A stretch of DNA of 64,000 nt from Tetracentron sinense (GCA_015143295.1 CM026560.1:2668501-2732500); one strand, 5' to 3'; counted from the stretch's first letter, positions 37,557-49,762 are shown. Notes: generated by a model from the sequence alone, not told the origin. Made by a program: numbers and translations.

Positions 37557-37612
37557 TTGACCAAGGATTAATACAAGATCACACTTAAGGGATTAGCCTT
37601 ATCAGTGAACTT

Positions 37613-37624
37613 GCTCTGATACCA
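37613..37624 (-). promoter_or_regulatory. Primer-binding site of the truncated Copia element
   Basis: Minus strand TGGTATCAGAGC, complementary to the 3' end of plant initiator tRNA-Met, two bases inside the LTR end at 37627. Confidence 0.85.
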
Positions 37625-37913
37625 ATTGAAATTCCCTAGTTCAATGATTCCCTTTACCTAAAGAGGGGGTGAATAGGTCTACTTAACAAAATATCTACCA
37701 ATTTTAATTTTGAGCAATCATAAACAATCAACTACAAACCCTTTCGGGAAAAACCACGGGACCTAGTCCAGCACATAATCCACTATGAGGAGAGTTAAAA
37801 AGTTCAAGAATCGAATCTTACCCAACTGGACATGACACGCTATTCCTTGGTACCGATTCCTCTCCTTGAAGACCACGAACCCAGCTGGTTCGATCTCTAC
37901 CACAGCAGCTCCG

Positions 37914-39741
37914 TGTTGCCTAGATATTGGAGCCTAGAGGGGGGTGATTAGGGTCAATGGCAAATTAAAATTTTATCTAAGTGATTAATCCAGAATTTAA
38001 AAGTTAATCACTAATGCTACAAGCAATAACATACTAAAAGAAGAGAGGGAGAGATAAAAGATACTACAACACAGGATATGATATCGGGGTTCAGCAACTT
38101 GCTTACGTCGCTGCCTTTAAGCTTCCCGCTTTAAGGATTTTCTCACGATTCCACTAATCACACTCTTCTTTACGGGTAGAGAGTAATCCCTTACAATCCT
38201 TTTCTCAGGCTAAGGATCAAACTTCTTCAAGAGAAACCCTCTCTTGGATACAAGAAGACCTTCTTCTCAACTGGTGCAAGAATCCTCGATTCTTGACTTT
38301 TGCTTTTACAAAGATTGGGTGGATATTGAAATCCAAAATTGAAAGCTCCTTTCTGAGCTAGATAAGAATAGAAAAACAATCTAATAATTCCAAGATTGAT
38401 TGGAATTGAATGCTCACATAGAGTGGGATTGGGATTCTAGGTATTCAATCAACAACAGAGTATTGATTGTTGGAAGGTATTGAATAATCAATGTATGAAT
38501 GAATAGTATTAGAATCTTATATTTAGTTCATAAATAAGCTCTATTCATAGTTGAGCAATCACATATGGCCGTTGGGGAACATTTGATGTGAACTAGCCGT
38601 TGCACTCAGTTCCTGCAAGCACTCGTCGACGAGTGAGTCTGGAAAGCACCAGAGTCATCGCCGAGTAGAAACAGTAAGCAATTGAGAATTACTGTCATCC
38701 CACTCGTCGATGAGTCTCTTCCATTCGTCGACAAGTCCACTGAATTTTTTCAGGGAATTCATCATAAAGAGACCAAAATGATGGGAATTTTTGTATGGTC
38801 CATGGGCATTCATAAACTTATCATTTTAATCATTTTTAGGGCCTTAGAATGATGTCCAAATTATTCTAAGTCTCCTAGGGTCTATCTAGGTATATTGAGC
38901 AATCACGTTCCAATGTCTTGAGAACTTTTACAAGGTCCTAAACACTCTTAAATATAACACTAGACTACTTTGAGTATTGATCTTCTTTTTGATTTTATGA
39001 AGCTTCAAACTTGATATGTCTTCATGATTTGGCTTGAGTCCATGAAGCTTTTTCCATGAAATGACTTAGGCTTGGACTTTGACTTTAATTCCCTTGAATG
39101 GTTGATCTTTTCAATTCCTCATATCTTGATTGATGATCTTAGTATTCTTTTTCTCTGAATTCACAATTTAAATAGAACATAAAGATCATTCTTAATGTGT
39201 TATCATTGAAACTATTAAGGGTACTTAGAGTTGTAACTAGGGCTGTCAACGGATCGGATTCGAACCGGATCTGCCTAGATCCGAATCCGATCCGATTAAG
39301 AATCCTACTGATCCGAATCCGATCCGAGATCCGTCGGATCATGAAGTAACCGATCCGAATCCAATCCGATTATATATCGTCCGATCCGATCCGAGTAAGG
39401 TTATTTTTTTTTAAAAAAAATCTATTTTAATAATAAAAAATCTAATAATTCCTTAATTAATACTAATTAATGTTAATTTTTTAAAAAATTAATATTTTAT
39501 ACATAAAAAATCTAAATAATATATTTAAAATAATTAAAAATTATTATTATTATCGGATCGGATTTTAATCGGATCGGATCACCCTATATCCAAATCCGAT
39601 CCGATTATAATCGGATTCCACCGATCCGATCCGACGGATCACATATAAGGTCCAAAGTCCGGCTAATCGGATCGGATTCGGATCGGATCCGGATCATGAT
39701 CCGGTCCATTGACAGCCCTAGTTGTAACCTTGAGGCTAACA
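37914..39741 (-). repeat. 3' LTR of the Copia element
   Basis: Matches 47538-48890 along its length. It is longer only because a hAT MITE plus its target copy sits at 39238-39728. Palindrome cluster at 38627-38745; TATA-like stretch near 38516-38545 on the minus strand. Confidence 0.92.
39238..39720. mobile_element. hAT-type MITE in the 3' LTR
   Basis: Ends TAGGGCTGTCAA and TTGACAGCCCTA are perfect 12-bp inverted repeats. The 8-bp duplication gttgtaac (39230-39237 and 39721-39728) is perfect, and the other LTR has a single gttgtaac at 48869-48876, the empty site. Length 483 bp. The arms are full of repeated 'atccgatccgat/atcggatcgg' words. The ends match the widespread plant hAT MITE type with (C/T)AGGGCTGTCAA termini. 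Confidence 0.95.
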
Positions 39742-39756
39742 ATCTCTCCCTTTTTT
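39742..39756 (-). promoter_or_regulatory. Polypurine tract of the Copia element
   Basis: Minus strand AAAAAAGGGAGAGAT directly abuts the 3' LTR start TGTTAGCC, the primer for plus-strand DNA synthesis. Confidence 0.85.
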
Positions 39757-40341
39757 ATGATGACATAAAAATGTGAATGACTTGGGTTGAGCTCTCCCTC
39801 AATATATATATTCCAATAAAATTTTGAGGTTAGCTCCCCCTTAACATATGCATTTCTATAAAAAGGTTCAGAGCAAATATTTGCATATTTAGGATCATTC
39901 AGGATTAAACATTGTAACTCACTCAAAGGTTCAACTATCTAAAGACATATAAGCATTGATTCCATTTCAAGTTGAATTGGTTCTTATGATAATAAATTAA
40001 TCATTGTTAATTATGAACCAAGAGAATTTCCACAAATAAAATTAATTTTTTCATTTTATTTCATTACATCATTCATAAACAAGTTAACCATTTGAATATT
40101 CAACATAAACAAGGTAACATTCACATTTTTTCTCCCCTTGGCATCATCAAAAATTATAATGGAGAAAATGAAAATAAACAACTCATCATATTGGACTGTA
40201 AAAAGATTTCAGATATATCAGTAAATGGGAGTACAAGTATGATTTTTTCCAAAAGGGATAGTCAATACAAAATAGGCAATACATCAAAAAAGTATATAAA
40301 AAAAAAAAGACATCCAAAAAAAGTAGTCAACAAAGTCTTCA

Positions 40342-42344
40342 TCAAATCTTTTGTCTCTTCCTTGAGCTGTCAAGCTTGGAAGATGTATTCTTTCTCTTGA
40401 ATGTTTCAGACTTTGAGAGGTCTTGAGAGTCTGAGGAGTCATTGGATATAACATGTTCAGCTAGTGTTTCCTTGGGTTGCTCTTGGGTCTGCTCTTCATT
40501 CTTTGCTTGACGTTGTTCTTGTGGTGCTTGAGGTGGAGGGTGAGATGGGACATCCACATCCATAGAGATTAGAACTAGTTCAAGCTTCTTCCTAATGCAC
40601 AGCATCTCTATGGCAACTTGATTTACTCTGGCAGCCATGTCTCCAATGACAGGAGCCTGAGTATCCATTAATTCGGCCATCTGATGAATGTAGGTGGCTT
40701 GAACATTCACAGCCTTCCCTATGCTGGTGACATCAACACTCAGCCTGTCACTAACCACTGAGGCATCTACAGCCTTACTCTCTATCAATGAAAATATAGA
40801 ATCAACCCTATTCTTTATTACCTCCCCAGAAATCTCAATCTCTTCAAGTCTTGGCTCAAACTGAAGATCTCTCTTCTTCAGCTCTAACTGGATACCCTCC
40901 ATCCTGGACTTTAGAGATGATAACCTGTCTCTAGTCTTGGACTGGATTCTCTCAAAACTATCTCTCTGAGAAGTCTGGTGCTGAATCTGGCTCTGCCTCA
41001 TCTCTAACTAGAATTGCTCTATGCTGGAAGCCATGGAAGCAATCTGACCAGCCATGATGCTCAACTGCTCATCTGAAACTGCTAGCCTATTGGAAGGCTC
41101 AAACTGCTGCTCTAGGTCCTCAAAATGATATGAGTCTTGTTTATATGAAGACTCAGGAAAATCAGTATCTACCATAATCTCTGGCCACTCAGGCCCAGCC
41201 TCAGTCTCTGCTGCTGGCTCAAAATCAGTCTCTGGGTCCTCTGGTAGCACTGGCTCAACTATTGCAGATGAAGGAATGATAGGGGAATGGGCAAGCGAAT
41301 AAGGAGAAGAAGAAGGGAGTGGATCTAAGGAATCAGGAATGGAAGTAGAAGGTACTGGAGGAGAAGAATAAGAAGGTGGAGGAGCATAAGAAGGAATAGG
41401 AACAGATGAGTCTGGAATGAGAGAAGGATCAGAAGAAGGGATGGTTTGGGATTTTGGAACCCAAACATTACTAGCCTCTATCCATGTGTATCCAATACGC
41501 ATAATGGTAGCTTTGGAATACACATCAGAGTCAGTAATATTTTTCTTGTCTTGATAGACAGCTAATGGAACTCTAAAATGTTTAAAGACTCGAGTAAGAG
41601 CAAGTCCAAAAGGCAATCTGCCAGAAGATTTTTTAGCTGCATCACGCATGACATGCATGATGATGAAGGTAAGATCAATATGTTTGGTGGTTAAGATGCA
41701 CCAAATCAAAAAGACATCAAAGAATGTGATAAAATCTCTACCACCACCTCTAGGAACTATGTCATAGGTGATAATGTGGTGAGCTAATCTAGCATCAAGG
41801 GAGAGATCCTTGAGCTTAGGAGGGGTAGGAGTAGTTATGTCTTTGTTAACACATAACTTTTAAGGCTTATATTACATTAAATCCCTCATGGGAAACCCAC
41901 TAATTCATGGTGTAATTTTGGAATTCCCCACTTGGTAATTTAAGTATAGATTGGGGTTCACCATGATTGAAGGAAATTTTCTTAGCATAGGAATTGAGGG
42001 TTTTAGTGGTTTTGTCATATGTAAGATGAGAGTAAAATTGCTTGATGAGGTCAGGGTACATGGGTTCACGGAATTCAAGGAACCTATGCCACTTGAGGGC
42101 GTGGAATTTAGAAGCAATGACATCTAAGCCAATATCTTTGAAAATAGAAAAATCTGGAACCTTACCCAGTATAGGTTCTCTCTTCATGAAGATCCTCGTA
42201 TAGTTCTCTTGGGCTGCCTTGGCCCGGAACAGGTTTGGAGTCTCTGCCTGAGATGGTTCTTCGGCAGCCTTTCCCTCCCCTTTCTTTGCTATAGTTGGTT
42301 TCTTCTTTCCTTGTAGCATAGAGGGGTTCTTCATTCTTGACCAT
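40342..42344 (-). pseudogene. Additional ORF between pol and 3' LTR (plant-transposon-protein type)
   Basis: Three minus-strand pieces in sequence: 42334-41900, about 41860-41008 and 41001-40342, separated by one frameshift zone and one in-frame stop; about 660 codons overall. The first part has a basic head, then 'KWHRFLEFREPMYPDLIKQF' and 'SGRLPFGLALTRVFKHF', which I recall from the 'putative plant transposon protein' domain family. The middle is a Pro/Ser-rich acidic linker ending in 'SIMAGQIASMASSIEQF'. The last part looks coiled-coil (heptad-rich 'LSSLKSRMEGIQLELKKRD') and ends in a basic 'FKRKNTSSKLDSSRKRQKI' tail that could be a nuclear signal. It lies where Sireviruses carry their third, so-called envelope-like ORF; I see no membrane segment. 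It is far better preserved than pol. Function unknown. Confidence 0.6.
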
Positions 42345-42482
42345 GGATTTGGATTGGTTTTTGAGATAAATGGTGGATTAGGAATGAAATTGGAAGAGAA
42401 TGGAAGAGGATTTGAGAGTTTGGAGAGCGAGGGAAACCGGATTTGAAAAAGATGAACAGTGAAAATTTTGGGAAATTAGGTT

Positions 42483-42663
42483 TTAATTTATAGTCACTCG
42501 TCGACGAGTAGGTTGGACTCATCGCCGAGTGTCTTTGAAAACTCAGGTTTTTAATTCACTCGCCACCAAGTAGTGAAGACTCGTCGCCAAGTGGCTGAAA
42601 TTTAGCTACTAGAATAGGCACTCGTCGACAAGTACAACTATGTATTGTGACTCGTCGACGAGT
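42483..42663 (-). promoter_or_regulatory. Putative internal promoter: palindrome cluster plus TATA-like box
   Basis: Four 'ACTCG(T/C)CG-CGAGT'-type palindromes or near-palindromes (perfect ACTCGTCGACGAGT at 42496-42509 and 42650-42663) are followed on the minus strand by GACTATAAATTAAAACC (TATA-like, about 42483-42493). A CT-rich leader then runs to the first ATG at 42344. The same palindromes precede the TATA-like box in the element's own U3. A separate promoter for the additional ORF is inference. Confidence 0.45.
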
Positions 42664-42897
42664 CTATACACAGAAACTAAAATAACTTGATTTTTAAGTT
42701 CAAATCCAATTTCTTATGATTTAATAAACATAGGATTATTTTAGACATTCAAAACCTCAATTCAAGTGAGTATAATCATTAAACACATTCCAACATTCAT
42801 CATATATCAACATGAAGCACATTCAACCAAGATTTCTCAATATTTCATATTAGGCATATTTTCATTTAACGTCACATAGTCTAGTCATGTCTAATTC

Positions 42898-45790
42898 TCA
42901 TCTTAAAGTACTAAATCTATCATAAGGGAGTGGTTTTGTAAATATGTCTGCAAGTTGGTTGTTCGTTTCAACAAATTCCAACATTTCATCCCCATTTTGA
43001 ACATGATCCCTTATAAAATGATATCTAATTTCAATGTGAATTGTTCTTGAATATTGAATGGGATTCTTAGTCATACATATGGCACTCGTGTTATCACATT
43101 TAATTGGAATTTTATCATAAAATAACTTGCAGTTCTCTAATTGTTGTTTCATGTATAATGTTTGAGCACAACAACTCTCAGCTGCTACATATTCAGCCTC
43201 AGTTGTTGATAGAGTTACAGAGTTTTGTTTCTTACAAGACCATGAAACTAATGAGTGTCCTAAGAAGTGACATGTGCCACTAGTATTCTTCCGATCAACT
43301 TTGTATCCAGCAAAGTCAGCATCAAAATAACTAACTAGTTTTAGTAATGTGTTCTTAGGGTACCATAGTCCTACTTCAATTGTTCCAATTAGATATTTGA
43401 AAATTCTTTTTATGACAATTGTATGTGATTCTTTAGGATTAGCTTAAAATCTAGAATACATGCATACACTAAACATGATATCAGTCTACTAGCAGTTAAG
43501 TATAATAAACTACCAATCATACCTTCATATTTTGTTTCTTCCACACTTATGCCCTTTTCATCTTTATCCAGCTTTGTATATGGACTCATGGGAGTGTCAG
43601 CTTCCTTTGAGTTATCTATCTCAAATTTCTTGAGTAGCTCTCTTGTGTACTTGGCTTGATTGATAAAGGTGCATTCCTTTGTTTGCTTGATTTGAAGCCC
43701 AAGGAAGAAGTTCAACTCTTCCATCATGCTCATCTTGCATGGTTTTAGCAAATTTTTGATAAAGAATTTCCTAAGTATAACCAAAAATAATATCATCTAC
43801 ATTGATTTGCACTATAAGCATATCATCATTTTTGGATTTTGTAAATAATGCAATATCAATTTTTCCTCTAATGAACTCATTATCAAGTAGATACCAAGTT
43901 CTAGGAGCTTGTTTTAAACCATAAAGGGTTTTAGTGGGTTTAAACATATGATTAGGTATTTTTATGATTTTCAAAACAAGGAGGTTGTTCAACATATACT
44001 TCCTCCGAAATAAATTCATTTAGAAAAACACTTTTGACATCCATTTGATATAGCTTAACATTTTTAAAACTAGCATATGCAAGCAACATTCTAATAACTT
44101 CAAATCTAGCAATAGGAGCAAAAGTTTCATCATAATCAATTCATTCTTCTTGGTTGTATCCTTGAGCTACTAGTCCAGCTTTATTTTTAATAATATTTCC
44201 ACTTTCATCCTTTTTATTTCTAAAAATCCATTTAGTACCAATTATAGATTTGCTTTTAGGTCTAGGTACTAAGTCGCATACTTGATTTCTTTCAAATTGA
44301 TTTAGTTCCTTTTGCATAGAAATTTCTCATGATTCATCATTAATTGCTTCAAGTGCATTTTTAGGTTCAATTTGAAATAGGAATGCAAGGTTATTACAAA
44401 TATCTCTTCTTGTTCTTATATTATGTTTCATATTTCCAAGTAGTAGATCTTTAGGATGATCTTTTATTAATATCCATGCCTTAGGAAGTTGAGTATCATT
44501 TTCTTCTTCATTTTCATCAAGGTTTTCAACTTCTAAGGTTTTATCATCATTCTGTAGGCTTTGCTATTAGAAGAATAACCAAGAAATATTCATTACCTAG
44601 ATTTTGGTTCAAATTTCTTTAAATTGTGTTTGTTATTTAGAATAAAAAATTTACAACCAAACACTTTAAAGTAACCAATATTAGGTGATCTTCTATTCCA
44701 AAGCTCATAAGGGGTTTTATTCAATTTGTTTCTAATAACAACCCTATTGATAACATAGCAAGAAGTATTAATGGCCTCAGGCCAAAAATAATTAGTTAAT
44801 TTATGTTTATTTAACATAGTTCTACCCATTTCTTATAAAGATCTATTCTGTCTTTCAACTACCCCATTTTGTTGAGGAGTTCTAAGGGTAGAAAAGTTAT
44901 GGTTGAAACCATTTTCTTCACAAAAAGATTCAAGTTCTTTATTCTTGAATTCTCCACCTCTATCACTTCTAATATTATTAACGATGTATCATTTTTCATT
45001 TTGTACTCTTTTACAAAAAAATTTAAATAAAACATGCACTTCACTTTTATGAAATAGAAATAATAACCAAATGAATCTAGAATAATCATCAACAATAAAA
45101 AAATGCATAAGGCTTACCACCTAAGCTAGCAATATCATTTGGCACAAACAAATCCATATGCAATAATTTCAAAGGCCTAGAAGTTGATATTTCTAGTTTC
45201 TTTTTAAAAGATGACTTAATTTGTTTTCGTAGTTGGTAAACATCACAAATTTTATCTTTTGAAAACTTGTTTTTTAGTAAACCTTTTACAAGATCCTTTC
45301 TAAACAATTTAGATAGTAAATCCATAATTGCATGACCTAACCTTTTATGTCATAACCAATTAGTTTCATTGATAGCTGAAAAACATATTTAGTTTTGAGA
45401 GATTAATTCATCAAAATCAATGGTATACACATTTTCATATCTATGAGTAATAAACATAATATTAATGTTGTCTTTGTCTTTAATTATGCAAACATTAGAT
45501 TTAAAAGACACATTTAAGCCTTTATCACACAATTGACTAATATTTATTAAATTATGTTTAAGACCATCTATCAAAAAAACATTTTCAATGAAAGTAGTGT
45601 TATTCTTACCAACATTACCTATACCGATGATCTTCCCCTTCGCGTTGTCCCCAAAGATCACATACCCTTCATCTTTAGGAGTGATTGAGATGAATAGCTT
45701 TTTATTCCCCGACATGTGCCTAGAGCATCCACTATCTAAGAACCATCTTGACTTGGAGGAGTTAGACTTCAAACATACCTACAAGATAAG
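42898..45790 (-). pseudogene. Copia pol: protease, integrase, RT, RNase H, broken
   Basis: In element order on the minus strand: protease with 'WFLDSGCSRHMSG' (45740 region; catalytic DSG kept); integrase zinc region with 'GHAIMDLL' and 'ICDVYQLRKQ', where the expected second Cys is Tyr; 'LLHMDLF' (first Asp of the integrase core) near 45160; 'GRTMLNKHKLTNYFWPEA' near 44820; reverse transcriptase with 'LYGLKQAPRTWY' and 'INVDDIIFG' (near 43800, the YVDD box) and 'ELNFFLGLQIKQ'; RNase H end with 'HIEIRYHFIRDHVQNG' and 'QLADIFTKPLP' (42930-43030). Many stops and frameshifts separate these blocks. Confidence 0.85.
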
Positions 45791-46214
45791 ATTTAAGTAA
45801 CTTCAATATATGTTCCTCCCGGTACCCACACAGTTTTGGTTGGAACCCAAACTGATTTTTGATTGGTCTTAGGAGGGTTAGTTCCTTTTGGAACCCAAAC
45901 CATGTTTGGTCATTCATGAATGGTTTTGGGAGTGAATGATCCCTTTGGGACCCAAACTTTCTTTACTAATTTCTTTCTATTGAATGTAAAAAATGCATTA
46001 GATGGTGGAATTAAATTACTAGTTGATTTTGAAAAAAGTTTTAGTATTCTTTTTGTTTTGCAAAGGGATTATATCCAAGTCCAGCCTTACCAAAGACGCA
46101 TCTTTGTTGGCCCAATAGTCTCTCTAGATTCTTTTCACCCATAGACAAAGTGTGAGTTATTTTAGTCAAATCTTTAACTTTAGCTTGAAGTTCTTCACAC
46201 TCACAAGATGATCC

Positions 46215-47475
46215 TTAGGATGAATTTTGAAATTCTTTTAGTTTTTTATTCAAAATTTCATTTTCATTTTCTAAAAAGGCTTTTTCATTTTGTAAAGATT
46301 CATAAGAATTTATAAGAGTATGAATGTCTTTTTTGAAAGATTTGTTCATTGAAGCAATTCTTTTAAATTCTAAGTAAAGTTCATCAAAAGCATCCGTAAT
46401 TTCATCATAAAAAAGGGATTCACTAAGTGAAGGAGCTATCTCATCCTCATTAGCCATGAGGCACAGGTTTGCCATTTCCTCCTCGCTAGAAGCATCTGAT
46501 TCACTTTCCTCGGAATCGTCCCATGTAGCTTTCGTAGCCTTTTTCCGGAACTTTTTGCTCTTCTTGAGTTGAAGACACTCCATCTTGATGTGTCCCGGCT
46601 TTTTGCATTCGTAACAAATGATCAGTTCCTTTTTGCTTGTTTCACCTTTGGATACTTCCTTGGTGAATTCTTTCTTGAAAGCTTTCTTCATGAAATTCCT
46701 CTTGTTCTTAAGAAACCTCTTAAATTTTCTAGCCATGAGGGCTATGTCTTCATCCTCACTTTCCTCTTCTTCACTTTCTTCTTCTTGATGAGATGACTTG
46801 GAGCAAGTCTTTTCTTGTGCTTGGGCTCATCTTCTTGATGTCCCTTCATGATCACTTCATGAGTCATCAATGACCCAAGAAGCTCATCCATTTGAACTTT
46901 GGTCAAGTCATTTGCTTCTTAAATGACTGTCACTTTGGGAGACCATTCCTTAGAAAATGAACGCAGCACTTTTCGAACATTTTCTGCACTAGAATAAACT
47001 TTATCAAGTACCTTTAGTCCATTCAAAATATTAGTAAATCTAGTAAACATTTCACCAATTGATTCATCTTTTCTCATTTTGAAAAGTTCATATTTGTAAA
47101 CCAACATACTGATTTTTTCTTCTTTCACTTGGTTGGTTCCTTCATATGTAACTTAAAGTTTATCCCAAATTTCTTTGGCCGATCACATCCTGAGAATCTA
47201 TTAAATTCTTGAGGGCTTAGAGCACAATACAAATTGCTAATAGCCTTAGCATTTGTCTGGATGAGTTTAATATCAGCCTCATTCCACTTTGCCTCAACTT
47301 TAGGGATTCTAACATCATCAACTACTTTTGTAGGAAGATGTGGACCTATAACTCTCCAGCATTCATAGTCAAGAGCTTGAATATAAAAAATCATTCTAGT
47401 TTTTCAATAGTTATAATTTTCTCCATTAAACAATGGAGGATGCTCTCCTAAGGTAGTAGCAAATATGTTTGCCAT
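46215..47475 (-). pseudogene. Copia gag, broken
   Basis: ATG at 47475, 'MANIFATTLGEHPPLFNGENY', then a stop where Trp is conserved (NYNY-stop-KTRM), followed by 'MIFYIQALDYECWRVIG'. The UBN2 region runs to about 46920 ('YELFKMRKDESIGEMFTRFTNILNGL', read in parts), with frameshifts near 47170. A Lys-rich part and a CCHC knuckle C-Y-E-C-K-K-P-G-H-I-K-M-E-C lie at about 46575-46620, then an acidic and coiled-coil C-terminus ending at 46215. Confidence 0.8.
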
Positions 47476-47523
47476 TAAAATCTTTAACTCTATGATGGTT
47501 AAATCTGAATAGCTAGAGTACTA

Positions 47524-47535
47524 GCTCTGATACCA
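47524..47535 (-). promoter_or_regulatory. Primer-binding site of the Copia element
   Basis: Minus strand TGGTATCAGAGC, two bases inside the 5' LTR; complementary to plant initiator tRNA-Met. Confidence 0.9.
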
Positions 47536-47537
47536 AT

Positions 47538-48890
47538 TGTTGCCCAAATATTGAACCCTAGAGGAGGGGTGATTAGGGTCAATGGTAAATTAAAAATTTA
47601 TCTAAGTGATTAACGCAGAATTTAAAAGTTAATCACTAATGCTACAAGCAATAACAGACTAAAAGAAGAGAGGGGGAGATTAAAAAAAATACCACAACAC
47701 ATGATATGATATCAGGGTTCAGCAACTTACCTACGTCCCACCTTTAAGTTTCCCGCTTTAAGGATTTTCTCACGATTCCACTAATCGTACTCTTCTTTAC
47801 AGGCAGAGAGTAAGCCTTTACAATCTTTTTCTCAGGCTAAGAATCAAACCTCTTCAAGAGAAACCCTCTCTTGGATACAAGAAGACCTTCTTCTCAACTG
47901 GTGCAAGAATCTTCAATTCTTGACTTTTGCTTTTACAAAGATTGGGTGGATATTGAAATCCAAAATTGAAAGCTCCTTTCTAAGCTAGATAAGAATGGAA
48001 AAACAATCTAATAATCACTCAAGATTGATTGGAATTGAATGCTCATACAGAGTGGGATTGGGATTCTAGGTGTTCAATGAACAACAAAGTATTGATTGCT
48101 GGAAGGTATTGAATAATCAATGTGTGAATGAATAGTGTTAGAATCTTGTATATAGTTCATAAATAAGCTTTATCTATAGTTGAGCAATCAAATATGGCCA
48201 TTGGGGAACATTTAATGCGAACTAGCCGTTGCACTCAGTTCCCGTAAGCACTCGTCAACGAGTGAGTCTGGAAAGCACTATAGTCATCGCCGAGTGGAAA
48301 CAGTAAGCAATTGAGAATTACTGTCATCCCACTCATCGACGAGTCTCTTCCACTCGTCGACGAGTCCACTAAATTTTTTGAGAACTCATCATAATGAGAC
48401 CAAAATGATGGGATTTTTTTGTATGGTTCATGGGCATTCATAAACTTATCATTTTAATCATTTTTAGGGCCTTAGAATGAAGTCCAAATTATTCTAAGTC
48501 TCCTAGGGTCTATCTAGGTATATTAAGCAATCAAGTTCCAATGTCTTGAGAACTTTTACAAGGTCCTAGACACTCTTAAATATAACACTAGACTACTTTG
48601 AGTGTTGATCTTCTTTCTAATTTTATGGAGCTTCAAACTGGATATATCTTCATGATTTGGCTTGAGTCCTTGAAGCTTTTTCCATGAAATGACTTATGCT
48701 TGGACTTTGACTTTGATTCCCTTGAATTGTTGATCTTTTCAGTTCTTCATATCTTGATTGATGATCTTAATATTCTTTTTCTCTGAATACACAATCTAAA
48801 TGGAAATATTAGTACCATAAAGATCATTCCATTATTGTGTTATCATCAAAACTATTAAGGGTAATTAGAGTTGTAACCTTGAGGCTAACA
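47538..48890 (-). repeat. 5' LTR of the Copia element
   Basis: 1353 bp, starting TGTTAGCCTCAAGG and ending GGGCAACA on the minus strand. Palindromes at 48248-48366 include a perfect ACTCGTCGACGAGT at 48352-48365, upstream of an AT-rich TATA-like region at about 48130-48180. It retains the empty site for the MITE in the other LTR. Confidence 0.92.
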
Positions 48891-49762
48891 CTCCGGTTCC
48901 TCACCGGCCACCTCTTCTCAAAGCTAGCACACCACGATCTTCAAATATCGATTCCCGTCTTTGACGGCTTTGGCTCATGCCAACCAACACTCACAACAGA
49001 GTAACAATCGGGTTTTGAAGGTTTAACAACTCACTAGAATGATCTCAAGAAGGATAGAGATCGATTGAAGCAAATATGAAGTTTATGAGTTTAAACTTGC
49101 TTTACTAGAGAATGAGAGAGGAGAGATATAGAGATCATCTCCACAAGGGAGTTTGAAGATCTTATAAAAGATGATAGAACTCCCAAAACTCTCTGATAAA
49201 AGCCCTACCTTCAAATTGGATCTTTAGACAATATATAGAATGGAAAAAATCAAGTTTCTAAAAGCTCAAACTTACTAAATTTTGGATTTGGAAAGAAATA
49301 GCATGGGGCGGTCGACTGGCCAGTCGACCAGCTGTCTTATGAAGGCCACTGTTTATATAAAAAAAAACTTTTTTTGGACACAGTCGATCGATCGGCTGTC
49401 CCCAAGATGGCTACTTTTTTGCTTTTTATTCAAATTTTATGTTAGACGGTCGACTGGGCCCAAACCCCAGTCGACCGAGCTTCACCAGAACAGCTTAAAT
49501 CCTCTTGAAAACTTTCCAATCCAATCTCTATGTCATTTGCTAATCACCTAGGTCTTTTACAGAGGTTCTAGGACAATTCTACCTAGGTAATCATGGTATA
49601 TAGGTCTCTTACCTTCCTAATGGCATAAGCGAATGATGAACGCGGAATCTCCAGGCTTCATGCTTCATCTTCACTTGGCTTGATCTTATTTGAGCAGAAA
49701 CACTATTCACTGAGCATTATTTTGATTACGGAATTAGTCAATATTAAGTGCATGACTTTACA

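Larger units (their letters stand above)
37914..48890 (-). mobile_element. Complete Copia retrotransposon (Sirevirus-like), inactive
   Basis: About 11 kb with two LTRs (37914-39741 including a 491-bp insertion, and 47538-48890), both TG...CA in element sense (TGTTAGCC...GGGCAACA). It has a perfect 5-bp target duplication ctccg (37909-37913 and 48891-48895), a primer site for initiator tRNA-Met, a polypurine tract, gag, pol in Copia order (protease, integrase, RT, RNase H) and an additional ORF between pol and the 3' LTR. Large LTRs, gag type and the third ORF suggest the Sirevirus lineage; this is inference. LTRs differ at about ten places in the first ~135 aligned bases, and pol has many stops, so the insertion is not recent. 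Confidence 0.9.
37627..49762 (-). mobile_element. Copia LTR 'E', split by the complete Copia element
   Basis: LTR in two pieces, 37627-37913 and 48896-49762 (about 1.15 kb joined). It begins TGAAATTCCCTAG beside the primer-binding site and ends GCATGACTTTACA. The interruption is exact: the same ctccg precedes 37914 and follows 48890. In the right piece a TATA-like CTATATATTG (minus, 49230-49240) lies below a palindrome cluster containing the perfect 20-base palindrome at 49310-49329. Only this LTR and the gag fragment at 37438-37556 remain. Confidence 0.75.
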
